Shown here: piece after piece, positions 27,320-35,099 of the stretch
Layout of the letters: every line of letters begins with the position of its first letter
How positions within the stretch are numbered: position 1 is the first letter of the stretch
NCBI RefSeq assembly: GCF_001586275.1
Contig: NZ_CP014545.1
Coordinates: 2,258,501-2,322,500 of the forward strand
Direction: 5' to 3'
Length of the DNA stretch: 64,000 nucleotides
DNA from: Sphingorhabdus sp. M41
GTDB lineage: Bacteria; Pseudomonadota; Alphaproteobacteria; Sphingomonadales; Sphingomonadaceae
Notes under the pieces: generated by a model
The model's input: only the letters and a program-made list of their open reading frames with translations
Databases searched by the model: none
Told to the model about the DNA's origin: nothing
Position numbers and translations under genes: made by a program

Positions 27320-27730
27320 TTAATTGTTCATCCATTTCTGGTGGACCGGCATATCATCTGGCAACCGGTGATAATCTTGCGCGTCGCAGGCAAAATGGGC
27401 GCTGTCCGCTTTGCCAAAAATGCCCGGATCATCGAGCGTTCCGACCTTGACGATCACCGCCACCTCAAAGCCCGGCGCACGAGTGGCCAGATGAGTGCCG
27501 CAATCCGCACAAAATTCCCGCGTCACACCCTTTTCAAGGTCAGCGCGCTTAAAGCCCTTCACGGCCCCCTTGGTAATCTCATAACCGTCCGCTGGCATTG
27601 CCATCAGCAGCAAACTATTGCCACCAGTTGTATATTGGCATTCGCGGCAGAAACATTCCGCCTTCAGCATCGGTTCGCCCTCGGCCTTGTAGCGCACCGC
27701 GCCGCAATAGCATCCGCCTTCGATTGTCAT
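27320..27730 (-). CDS. GFA (glutathione-dependent formaldehyde-activating enzyme/CENP-V) domain protein
   Basis: The 136-residue zinc protein of the GFA family shows the cysteine pattern GGCYCGAVRYKAEG, then ECFCRECQ, then FCADCGTHLATRAPG. Family members bind zinc and some bind glutathione; catalytic activity is proven for few. It is 1 bp from maiA upstream and 3 bp from the TonB receptor downstream, so co-transcription is nearly certain. With maiA (a glutathione-dependent isomerase) it suggests a glutathione-linked pathway. Confidence 0.88.
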   Translation of the reverse strand: MTIEGGCYCGAVRYKAEGEPMLKAECFCRECQYTTGGNSLLLMAMPADGYEITKGAVKGFKRADLEKGVTREFCADCGTHLATRAPGFEVAVIVKVGTLDDPGIFGKADSAHFACDAQDYHRLPDDMPVHQKWMNN

Positions 27731-27731
27731 G

Positions 27732-28364
27732 TCACTGGTCCTTCACTGCTTCGGGGGTGGCTTTTTGAAAAGCCTCGAGTTGATTGCAAGCCGCGTCAAT
27801 TCGGACGAGCTTGGGAAATGCGGTTACGTCCGTTTCCAACCGGCGTGCGTTGTACATTTGCGGCACAAGACAGACGTCAGCCAGATTGGGCTTGTCGCCG
27901 CCGAACAGGCCGGCTTCCGGCGCCATGGCTTCCAGCGCCACAAAACCTTCCTCGATCCAGTGACGATACCAGGTATCGATCACGTCCTGCGATTGACCCA
28001 GTTCATTCTTCAGATATTTCAAAACGCGCAGATTGTTCACCGGATGAATGTCGGCGGCAATGACCAGCGCCTGCGCAAGCGTATTGGCTCGCTCTGCCGG
28101 GTCGCTGGACACCATCGGCGGGTCTTCATAATTTGCATCGAGATAATCGATGATCGCCAGCGACTGGGTCAGGTCATGCCCGTCGATCGACAGCATCGGC
28201 ACGAAGCCTTGCGGATTGCGTGCGACATAATCGGGAGCCTTTTGGTCGCCATCGAGCAGGCTGGTGTTGATCGCGGTATAGGATAGGCCCTTGAGGTTGA
28301 GCGCAATGCGCACACGGTAACTCGCCGAGCTGCGCCAATAGTCGTAGAGAATGATTTCCGTCAT
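27732..28364 (-). CDS. maiA: Maleylacetoacetate isomerase (zeta-class GST)
   Basis: The 210-residue zeta-class GST has the signature YWRSSASYRVRIALNLKGL (SS-x3-RVRIAL) at residues 9-27 that binds glutathione and positions the substrate. A QSLAIIDYLD motif and a helical C-terminal domain ending near LEAFQKATPEAVKDQ follow. It isomerises maleylacetoacetate to fumarylacetoacetate in tyrosine/homogentisate breakdown. Homogentisate dioxygenase and fumarylacetoacetase are not in the window. It is first in the maiA-GFA-receptor-MarR string. Confidence 0.88.
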   Translation of the reverse strand: MTEIILYDYWRSSASYRVRIALNLKGLSYTAINTSLLDGDQKAPDYVARNPQGFVPMLSIDGHDLTQSLAIIDYLDANYEDPPMVSSDPAERANTLAQALVIAADIHPVNNLRVLKYLKNELGQSQDVIDTWYRHWIEEGFVALEAMAPEAGLFGGDKPNLADVCLVPQMYNARRLETDVTAFPKLVRIDAACNQLEAFQKATPEAVKDQ

Positions 28365-28411
28365 GCGCAGGCTTTGAAGATTGAGCCACGGAAATGCAAG
28401 TCTGGCGGCAA

Positions 28412-29410
28412 TTATCCTATCGAGCCGCCATCGATCGGAATCTCACCCTGCGGTTCGACCGACACGGAGCGCCCCGTCCGCTTTGCCAGCTCTTCCAGCA
28501 TGGGTGCATTGAACTTGTTTGCAACAGCCGGATGTACCGCTAGCCGAAGCGCGCCCGTGCCGCGATCCCGCTCCGCCTGCCGGAGCAGTTTCAGCGCCGC
28601 ATTGACCGAACGGTTGGCCTGCATGATTTCCTGCACCGATGGCCGGAGCTTGCGGCTGACGATCTGCATGAACCCGAAGCCGTTGATTGCCGTGCGTTCG
28701 CAATTGGCGGCCATATGTTCATCAAAAATAGCGGTGACGGCAGCGCGTTCGGCCTTGGCTTCCAATGTGGGAAAATCCACCCCGATATTGCCGGACAGGT
28801 CGAACCGAAACAGAGCCAGCGCGATTTCCTTCGCCGCCCGCTTCGCCAGTTCAAATGGGGCCAGCGGCCCGTCGACATCGATCAACGTCATCGCCGGGGT
28901 CAGCGACACCAGCAGGCTCCCGCCCTCGAACCCGATCCGTCCCGTTTCCGCCTGTTCGACCGCTTCGTGCCAGCCGTGCTGGGCAAAAACATCTGCGTCA
29001 TGAGCATGGACCATTTTAACCGGCAGCCCGGTTGCGTTGATTTCCCATAGCAAGTCCGGACCATCGCTCAGGGGGCTGTCCGCCTCAGCCGGACGCGCCT
29101 TGGCCCGCTTGGCCTGGCCGCCGCGCTCCGTCATCGCGGCCCGGACAATCTCCACCCGGACCATCGACCCTTCGGTCAGACCTTTGGGAAGCGGCTGCAG
29201 CAGGGCCTCTTGTCCCGCTGGCAGAGTCACGATCCCTGATTTGCCTGCGACCCATTGCCGGGTGAATTTCGCATCGATGATCGCACCGGCCCTGGCACCG
29301 CTTTTTGCCCGCTCGACGCGTATCTGTAGCAGCTCACCATTTTCCAGCCGCAACGCCCGGTTTTCACCGATCCCGGCTTCGTAAAGCCAGCCATTGGCCA
29401 AATCAGCCAA
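28412..29410 (-). CDS. Ribonuclease E/G-family protein, short form
   Basis: The 332-residue protein is much shorter than RNase E/G of enterobacteria. It retains an N-terminal S1-like portion (IIDAKFTRQWVAGKSGIVTL). It also retains the DNase-I-like catalytic part, with Asp residues in MTLIDVDGPLAP and NIGVDFPTLE that match the metal-binding pair of RNase E. The Zn-link CPxCxGTG motif is absent. It may process or degrade RNA, but activity is inferred. It overlaps the end of maf by 8 bp; infA-maf-RNase is a conserved alphaproteobacterial order. Confidence 0.8.
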   Translation of the reverse strand: MADLANGWLYEAGIGENRALRLENGELLQIRVERAKSGARAGAIIDAKFTRQWVAGKSGIVTLPAGQEALLQPLPKGLTEGSMVRVEIVRAAMTERGGQAKRAKARPAEADSPLSDGPDLLWEINATGLPVKMVHAHDADVFAQHGWHEAVEQAETGRIGFEGGSLLVSLTPAMTLIDVDGPLAPFELAKRAAKEIALALFRFDLSGNIGVDFPTLEAKAERAAVTAIFDEHMAANCERTAINGFGFMQIVSRKLRPSVQEIMQANRSVNAALKLLRQAERDRGTGALRLAVHPAVANKFNAPMLEELAKRTGRSVSVEPQGEIPIDGGSIG

Positions 29411-29972
29411 GGGGATAGCCCGCGCTGATCAGCAGATTGCGGGTTTCATATAGTGGCAGGCCCATGATGCCGCTGTAGCTCCCCGACATCCAGGTGACGA
29501 AAGCTTCCGCCGTGCCCTGTATCGCATAGCCGCCCGCTTTGCCCTGACCTTCGCCGGTGGCAATATAGGCTTCAATTTCATGGGCTTCGAAGCGCTTGAA
29601 TTTCACGATGCTGTCGGACAATTTGGTGCGCGCCATGCCGTCCGCTGAAATCACGCAGACCGCCGACATCACATGATGCCGCCGCCCGCTGACCAGTTGC
29701 AAGAATTTGCGCTGCTCCACAGCATCGGCAGCCTGCCCCAATATCCGGCGACCGACAGCGACCGTGGTATCGCCGGCAATAAGAATTTCATCATCGGCCC
29801 GCTCGACAGCCGCCGCCTTTTCCTGTGCCATGCGCAAGACATAGTCGCGCGGCAGCTCGCCCTTGTGCGGGGTCTCGTCAATATCGGGAGAGATGATCCG
29901 GTCCGGCGTGACGCCGAGACGGCCAAGCAGTTCCAGACGACGCGGACTGGATGAGGCAAGGACCAGTTTCAT
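29403..29972 (-). CDS. maf: Maf-family nucleoside triphosphate pyrophosphatase
   Basis: The 189-residue protein opens with the Maf signature KLVLASSSPRRLELLGRLG. It contains DETPHKGELPRDYVLRMAQEK, the catalytic Asp in LIAGDTTVAVG, and GKAGGYAIQGTAE. It hydrolyses non-canonical or modified NTPs to monophosphates and has been tied to septum control in some bacteria. I choose the ATG at 29972 over a GTG at 29984, because a GAGGG box overlaps the GTG and the conserved family start is MKLVLASSS. Confidence 0.92.
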   Translation of the reverse strand: MKLVLASSSPRRLELLGRLGVTPDRIISPDIDETPHKGELPRDYVLRMAQEKAAAVERADDEILIAGDTTVAVGRRILGQAADAVEQRKFLQLVSGRRHHVMSAVCVISADGMARTKLSDSIVKFKRFEAHEIEAYIATGEGQGKAGGYAIQGTAEAFVTWMSGSYSGIMGLPLYETRNLLISAGYPLG

Positions 29973-29992
29973 GTCAGTAAACACCCTCTGAA

Positions 29993-30076
29993 CCGTTCGG
30001 GCTGAGCCTGTCGAAGCCGCTTACGTGAATGCAATGCCTGCCGATAGCCGTCCTTCGACAAGCTCAGGACGAACGG
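29993..30076. repeat. REP-like inverted repeat (TGAGCCTGTCGAAG type)
   Basis: CCGTTCGGGCTGAGCCTGTCGAAG (29993-30016) pairs with CTTCGACAAGCTCAGGACGAACGG (30053-30076) with three mismatches in 24 bp. The element lies between maf and infA. A diverged copy occurs at 33073-33143. Such elements are very common between genes in sphingomonads. Confidence 0.8.
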
Positions 30077-30083
30077 CATACCA

Positions 30084-30302
30084 TCACTTGAAACGATAGG
30101 TGATACGACCCTTGGTCAGATCATAAGGGGTGAGCTCGACGAGCACTTCATCGCCGACCAGCACACGAATACGATTCTTGCGCATCTTGCCAGCGGTGTG
30201 GCCCAATATTTCATGGCCGTTTTCCAGTTCGACCCGGAACATGGCGTTGGGGAGCAGTTCGCGAACCATCCCCTTCATCTCTAGCAGTTCTTCTTTTGCC
30301 AT
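30084..30302 (-). CDS. infA: Translation initiation factor IF-1
   Basis: The 72-residue protein has the full IF-1 OB-fold sequence: it starts [19 protein letters not shown], has the [20 protein letters not shown] core and ends KGRITYRFK. It binds the ribosomal A site during initiation. An upstream in-frame extension to 30431 has no homology to IF-1 and is rejected. It lies upstream of maf on the same strand, separated by the REP-like element. Confidence 0.98.
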   Translation of the reverse strand: MAKEELLEMKGMVRELLPNAMFRVELENGHEILGHTAGKMRKNRIRVLVGDEVLVELTPYDLTKGRITYRFK

Positions 30303-30535
30303 ATGGCGATGCATTTTCCCTGATATTGCGGCAATCCCGCGTGTTGCAGTGCGCCATAACGCCAAAAGTATAAAAAGGGAAGGATTAGCTGCATCAACCA
30401 AAATGATAAAAATCCACCGCTGTCGCGGCAATTTCCCTGCGACAATTTAATACAAAGAAATTATACCATTAGTGCGATTCACATGGCACTTCGGACATCT
30501 TCTCTCCCCCCTTGTTAGAGCTATTGAACCAAATC

Positions 30536-33043
30536 ATGATGTCTTCCCCTAAATCCCTTCTCACCGCCTCCCCCCTCGTTTTGGCAGCTATGTTGCTCGC
30601 AACTCCCGCAGCCGCGCAAGTCACCGACGCAGACACAGAATATGCGGATGATGAAATCGTCGTCATTGCAGAACGTCCGCGCGGTGCAGTCGTCACCGAA
30701 ATTGCTCCGGTGGTCGAACTGAGCGAAGCCGACATAGCCAGCTATGGTGCCTCCTCTGTCCAGGATCTGCTCGAAGCACTGTCTTCGCAGACCAGCTCCA
30801 GCCGGGGTCGCGGCAGTGGTCGGCCGGTCGTGCTGATCAATGGCCAGCGCACCTCCGGTTTCCGCGAAATCCGCGACCTGCCCCCCGAAGCCATTCGCAC
30901 GGTTCAGGTCTTCCCCGAGGAACTGGCCCTGCAATATGGTTATCGCCCCGATCAAAGAGTGATCAATTTCATCCTCAAGGACAATTATACCGGGGTCAGC
31001 GCGTCAGCCGAATATGGCGTTCCCACGCGAGGCGCACAGGGGCGTTCGGAGGTCGAGACCACGATCACCCGCATTGGCAGGAACAGTCGCGTCAACATCA
31101 ATCTCGAGTGGCAGAATAACACCGCGATTACCGAGAGCGAGCGCAACATCATTCAGGATGCGGCTGGTGATCTGGTCAATCTCGGGGAGTTCCGCACATT
31201 GGTCGCGCCATCGGACAATGTCGAGCTCAACGCCAATTACAGCCGGAACTTCGACAATGGCATGTCGCTGTCGCTCAATGGCGGCTATATCTACGACAAG
31301 TCTCGTGGTCTGCAGGGTCTGCCCAGCGGCACGCTGGGGGTCGCTGGTGATCCACTGTTCCGCTATTTCACCGAATATGGTCCGCTCCGCCGGCTACAGG
31401 AAAGTAACACCGCACAGGCAGGGCTGACCCTGAACGGCACGCTCAGCGACTGGCGCTGGTCGCTGACCAGCGATTACACGCGCGCGCAGGTCAATACCGA
31501 CACCGACCGGTCCGGCGATACCAGCGCGCTGCAGGCGGCGATTGACACCGGTTCGGTCGATCCGCTTGCGACCAGCTTTGGCCCCTTGCTCGGGGCGCCT
31601 GTCACAGACAGCGCCAGGGTTGTCGACCAGACGATCAACAATCTCGCCACCCTGTCGGGCACGTTATTTGTGCTGCCCTCGGGCGCCGTCACCACCACCG
31701 TCCGCGCGGGCTATAACCGCGAAGATCTCGACAGCCGGGAAACACGCGGGGCGATTGTCACCACCACCGACCTCAGCCGCGACGAGCTCAGCACCGGTAT
31801 CAATATCGACATTCCTCTTGCCGATGAAAATATCGATGTCGTGGAAGCGATCGGCAAATTGTCGATCAACGGCAATCTCGGCTATTCCGACCTGTCCGAC
31901 TTTGGCGGGCTGGTCGAATTCGGCTTTGGCCTGAACTGGGAGCCGTTTGACGGGCTGGTCTTCTCCGCCTCGGCGATCGGCGAGGAAGCAGCACCGAGCA
32001 TTGCCCAGCTCGGCAATCCGGTGATCATCACCCCGGATGTCACCGTCTTCGACTTCACCAATGGCGAAACCGTGCTCGCCGCGATCACCACCGGTGGCAA
32101 TTTCGCGCTGCCGGCAGAGAAACAGCGGGATATCAAACTGGCGGTCAATTATCGCCCCGAATGGCTCGACGGCTTCACCTTCCTCGGCGAATATTTCCGC
32201 AACAACAGCGACAATGTCGCGTCCAGCTTCCCGCTGCTGACGCCGGAAATCGAGGCTGCCTTCCCCGACCGGGTAACCCGCGATGCCAGCGGCCAGCTGA
32301 TTGCCATCGACCGGCGACCGGTCAACTATGCCAATGTCAGCAGCGAACGGATTCGCTACGGCATCGATTTCTCCAAACGCTTCGGCGAACAACGCGGCGG
32401 GGGACGGGGAAGACCCGACCGGGCAGCGCGACCGACAGGCGACGGAGCGCCGGATGGTCAGCCCCGAGGCGACAAGCCGGCTGAAGGTGGCGCTCGCGAA
32501 GCCAGTGCCGACGCAAAACCGGCAGCACCGCGCGGTGGCCCCGGAGCAGGCGGTCGTCCGAGCGGCGGGCGCTGGCAATTATCAGCTTTTCACACCATCC
32601 GCCTCGAAGACAAGATCAAGATCCGCGACGGCGTCGACGAGCTGGACCTGCTCAACGGTTCGGCGGTTGGCTCGACCGGCGGCAGCCCGCGTCACGAGTT
32701 CGAGATCAACGGTGGCTGGTTCAATAATGGCATCGGCTTCCGTCTCGACGGCAAGCATCAGGTGGCAACGCGCGTCAACGGCGGGCTGACCGGTTCCGAC
32801 CTGCGCTTTTCCGACCTGACCACATTCAACCTGCGCATGTTCATCAATCTCGACGACCGCGGCAGCCTGACCGAGAAAGTTCCCTTCCTGAAAGGCAGTC
32901 GCATCGCCTTCAAGGTCGACAATATCTTCGACGATATCCAGACCATCCGCGACGGCAACGGCCTGATCCCGCTCAGCTACCAGAGCGGCTTTGTCGATCC
33001 GGTCGGCCGCTATGTCGAGATCGATTTCCGCAAGCGGTTCTAG
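30536..33043 (+). CDS. TonB-dependent receptor with Gly/Arg/Pro-rich insert
   Basis: The product has 835 residues from the ATG at 30536; a TTG at 30512 is an alternative and both have weak ribosome sites. A signal peptide ends near ATPAAAQ. The plug domain (about 40-135) contains VQDLLEALSSQTSSSRGRG and GRPVVLINGQR. The barrel ends YVEIDFRKRF, a typical aromatic terminus. Around residues 617-679 lies an unusual low-complexity block rich in Gly, Arg, Pro, Asp and Ala, within the barrel region. Its position suggests an extracellular loop. Ligand is unknown; the short plug resembles the Sphingomonas Oar-like/no-CarboxypepD group. It is monocistronic by context. Confidence 0.83.
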   Translation: MMSSPKSLLTASPLVLAAMLLATPAAAQVTDADTEYADDEIVVIAERPRGAVVTEIAPVVELSEADIASYGASSVQDLLEALSSQTSSSRGRGSGRPVVLINGQRTSGFREIRDLPPEAIRTVQVFPEELALQYGYRPDQRVINFILKDNYTGVSASAEYGVPTRGAQGRSEVETTITRIGRNSRVNINLEWQNNTAITESERNIIQDAAGDLVNLGEFRTLVAPSDNVELNANYSRNFDNGMSLSLNGGYIYDKSRGLQGLPSGTLGVAGDPLFRYFTEYGPLRRLQESNTAQAGLTLNGTLSDWRWSLTSDYTRAQVNTDTDRSGDTSALQAAIDTGSVDPLATSFGPLLGAPVTDSARVVDQTINNLATLSGTLFVLPSGAVTTTVRAGYNREDLDSRETRGAIVTTTDLSRDELSTGINIDIPLADENIDVVEAIGKLSINGNLGYSDLSDFGGLVEFGFGLNWEPFDGLVFSASAIGEEAAPSIAQLGNPVIITPDVTVFDFTNGETVLAAITTGGNFALPAEKQRDIKLAVNYRPEWLDGFTFLGEYFRNNSDNVASSFPLLTPEIEAAFPDRVTRDASGQLIAIDRRPVNYANVSSERIRYGIDFSKRFGEQRGGGRGRPDRAARPTGDGAPDGQPRGDKPAEGGAREASADAKPAAPRGGPGAGGRPSGGRWQLSAFHTIRLEDKIKIRDGVDELDLLNGSAVGSTGGSPRHEFEINGGWFNNGIGFRLDGKHQVATRVNGGLTGSDLRFSDLTTFNLRMFINLDDRGSLTEKVPFLKGSRIAFKVDNIFDDIQTIRDGNGLIPLSYQSGFVDPVGRYVEIDFRKRF

Positions 33044-33072
33044 GGATATGCTGAATCACTATTAAGGGTGAG

Positions 33073-33143
33073 CCGTTCGTGGTGAGCCTGTCGAACCACG
33101 CCTGTCGTCGACAGATGCCCTTCGACCGGATCAGGGCAAACGG
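33073..33143. repeat. REP-like inverted repeat, diverged second copy
   Basis: CCGTTCGTGGTGAGCCTGTCGAA at 33073-33095 and CCCTTCGACCGGATCAGGGCAAACGG at 33118-33143 form an imperfect inverted repeat related to the element at 29993-30076. It occupies most of the gap between the receptor gene and the convergent monooxygenase gene, and could also serve as a transcript end. Confidence 0.7.
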
Positions 33144-33150
33144 ATTATAC

Positions 33151-33459
33151 CTAACCCAGCTCCGCCATTGACACCGCTTCCGCCCGATATAGATTTATCT
33201 CCGGCCGCTCGCCAACCAGCACGGCCAGCCGCTTCACAAAATCCCCAGATTCCGGAACCGCGAAATGCGCGGCGACGGCGGCTTCATCCTGCCATTCCTC
33301 GTGAAAGAACAGCCGCCCCGGATCGTCGCAATCAGCATGGATATGGTGCGATATGCAGCCCGGCTCGGCGCGGGAACGGGCGCTATGCTCGCTGCACAGC
33401 GTGATGATGTCAGCGCGCTTCGCGGACGGAGAGATGAAGGATGCGGTGATGATGATCAC
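33151..33459 (-). CDS. Antibiotic biosynthesis monooxygenase (ABM) domain protein, YgiN-like
   Basis: The 102-residue ferredoxin-fold ABM protein has IITASFISPSAKRADIITLC at the start, ARSRAEPGCISHHIHADCDD in the middle, and the conserved FFHEEWQDEAAVAAHFA strand-helix. Related proteins are cofactor-independent quinol monooxygenases or binding proteins. Substrate is unknown. It overlaps the upstream membrane protein gene by 4 bp (ATGA), so the two are probably translationally coupled. Confidence 0.85.
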   Translation of the reverse strand: MIIITASFISPSAKRADIITLCSEHSARSRAEPGCISHHIHADCDDPGRLFFHEEWQDEAAVAAHFAVPESGDFVKRLAVLVGERPEINLYRAEAVSMAELG

Positions 33460-33959
33460 AGCTTCAGCGTCGCCCGCGTGGTGCTCTTCGACATGAAATA
33501 GGCCAGCACCGCAGCGATGATCGTGACAATCACCGTAAAGGCCGTCGGCGTGAACCGCAGCTCCGACCCCGCGCCCTGCAAGGCCATTGTGATCAGAACA
33601 GCCGGGATCAACGTCATCGCAAGATGTTTGAACGCCAGAACAAACGGCGCAAGCCCTGCCCGCCTGTCAGCAGGCAGACCCGGCTCAACCTTGCCCGCTT
33701 TGCGCTGCGACACCGTGATCGGATAGACGATCAGCGTCAGCAACAGGCTCATCAAGACCGCAATGGCTACCAAAGTCCCGCCAAGATTGGGCGCGGAATC
33801 GCCAAAGGGCAAAGTAGCCGGAACAAAGGCCAGATCGCGGGTCAACCAGTAATTGATCCCGCCGGCCAGAACGATATTCACCACCGCATCCCCCCGCGCC
33901 TGTTTCTCTACAAAGGCGTCCATGCTGATCGGTGCTGCTGCGGCGATATTGGTGGCCAT
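33456..33959 (-). CDS. Membrane protein of unknown function
   Basis: The 167-residue protein has a hydrophilic N-terminus (MATNIAAAAPISMDAFVEKQ) and a hydrophobic first segment (VVNIVLAGGINYWL). Three clear membrane helices follow, near GTLVAIAVLMSLLLTLIVYP, FKHLAMTLIPAVLITMALQG and FTVIVTIIAAVLAYFMS. I recognise no named family. It is first in a two-gene unit with the ABM-domain gene. Confidence 0.75.
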   Translation of the reverse strand: MATNIAAAAPISMDAFVEKQARGDAVVNIVLAGGINYWLTRDLAFVPATLPFGDSAPNLGGTLVAIAVLMSLLLTLIVYPITVSQRKAGKVEPGLPADRRAGLAPFVLAFKHLAMTLIPAVLITMALQGAGSELRFTPTAFTVIVTIIAAVLAYFMSKSTTRATLKL

Positions 33960-34105
33960 AGTCTCTCTCCCTGTTTTTGGGGGAGAGTGACAATGGTAGG
34001 GGGAATGTCAAGTGGTGGTTGGTTTGCGCGTGAGCGTTACGACAGGAGATTGGCGATTGTTGTGTCTGTCACCTTGATAAATTGATGTCAGCATTTGCCC
34101 TCTTT

Positions 34106-34216
34106 AGCCCCTCCTCTTCAGAGGAGGGGTTGGGGTGGTGGCGATGCGACAGCATCGATCGCGCAGCGACAAGCGGCACGGAACCACCCCAACCCCTCCT
34201 TTAAAAAGGAGGGGCT
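34106..34216. repeat. Intergenic double hairpin element
   Basis: The outer arms AGCCCCTCCT (34106-34115) and AGGAGGGGCT (34207-34216) and the inner perfect 18-bp arms at 34122-34139 and 34183-34200 (AGGAGGGGTTGGGGTGGT and its complement) build a symmetric element. Its middle (GCGATGCGACAGCATCG) is itself a small hairpin. The element at 42233 shares its left arm. It fills much of the 267-bp gap 33960-34226, where no gene is credible. Confidence 0.85.
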
Positions 34217-34226
34217 ATCCCTGTTC

Positions 34227-35099
34227 TTATCGCCCGGATATCTTCCGCAAAACCCGCCAAGCAAACGCCTTCACCCGGTTCCGCGCCGGAAACCGCCCCG
34301 GTGCCCTGGGCGTGATCCCCCGCTTTCGCAGCCAGCCATTGAACGCCCGCGCGTCCGCCTCTTCAAAGCTCCAGTCAGATCGCCACGTTATCGACAGCGA
34401 GATGCTCGGCTCCGGCCCGTTCTGGACAAAGTGCGGGGCCATCACCGGGACGAAGATCGCCTTGCCGGGAGTCAGATGGTGCCGCGTGCCTTCGGCTGCA
34501 AAATCATCTTCCCAGACCAGATTGCGATGGCCGCCGAGATGATAGCCCTCGTGGATCTCGTCGGCAGCAAAACGCGCATTGCCGGCCGGGAAAGTGGTCA
34601 TCCATTTTTCACCGCGCAATTGCAGCAGGATATTATGTTCCGGATCGAAATGATAAGGCGTCACCGCACCAGGCGAGGACACGAAGATGAAGCCCTGGGG
34701 TTTCAGCATCTGGCCGGTCTTGGCCTCCAGTATCGGCCTGATTTCGGCGAGCAGTGACAGCAGCAACGCTTCATATTCCGGCACCTGCTCGATATTCTTG
34801 AGCACCGCCCAGCTCGCCGACTGATCGATTGTCCGGATCGTGTCGCCGATAGTCAGGCCGTTGCTCGGCACATTTTCGGGCTTGATACCAACCGGCAAGT
34901 CGCCGGGATTATATTCAACGCTGGCACCGGGCAACGCCTCGCCGAGCCGTGCCAAGGCTTCCAGTGTCAGCCATTCGTTCGACGCCATCTGGTGATCTAG
35001 CACTTGTGCCTGTTCGGGATAACAGCGAGCAAATTGCTGCCGGCTTTGCTCACCAAAGACCTGCTGCCGGAATGGCTCGCTGCCGCTGATCCCGTTCAT
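34227..35099 (-). CDS. Cupin-like (JmjC-type, cupin_8) domain protein
   Basis: The 290-residue protein has the double-stranded beta-helix metal motif YHFDPEHNILLQLRGEK (HxD facial pair), with the distal His in VMAPHFVQNGPEPSISLS. This is the arrangement of Fe(II)/2-oxoglutarate-dependent JmjC-like hydroxylases. The C-terminus is basic (RAPGRFPARNRVKAFAWRVL). Substrate is unknown. It overlaps the acetyltransferase gene upstream by 4 bp, suggesting that the two act together. Confidence 0.82.
   Translation of the reverse strand: MNGISGSEPFRQQVFGEQSRQQFARCYPEQAQVLDHQMASNEWLTLEALARLGEALPGASVEYNPGDLPVGIKPENVPSNGLTIGDTIRTIDQSASWAVLKNIEQVPEYEALLLSLLAEIRPILEAKTGQMLKPQGFIFVSSPGAVTPYHFDPEHNILLQLRGEKWMTTFPAGNARFAADEIHEGYHLGGHRNLVWEDDFAAEGTRHHLTPGKAIFVPVMAPHFVQNGPEPSISLSITWRSDWSFEEADARAFNGWLRKRGITPRAPGRFPARNRVKAFAWRVLRKISGR

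Noticed and set aside
30512-30535. TTG start for the 30.5 kb receptor
   Set aside because: The tandem ATG at 30536/30539 gives a normal signal peptide; the TTG adds eight residues without a better ribosome site.
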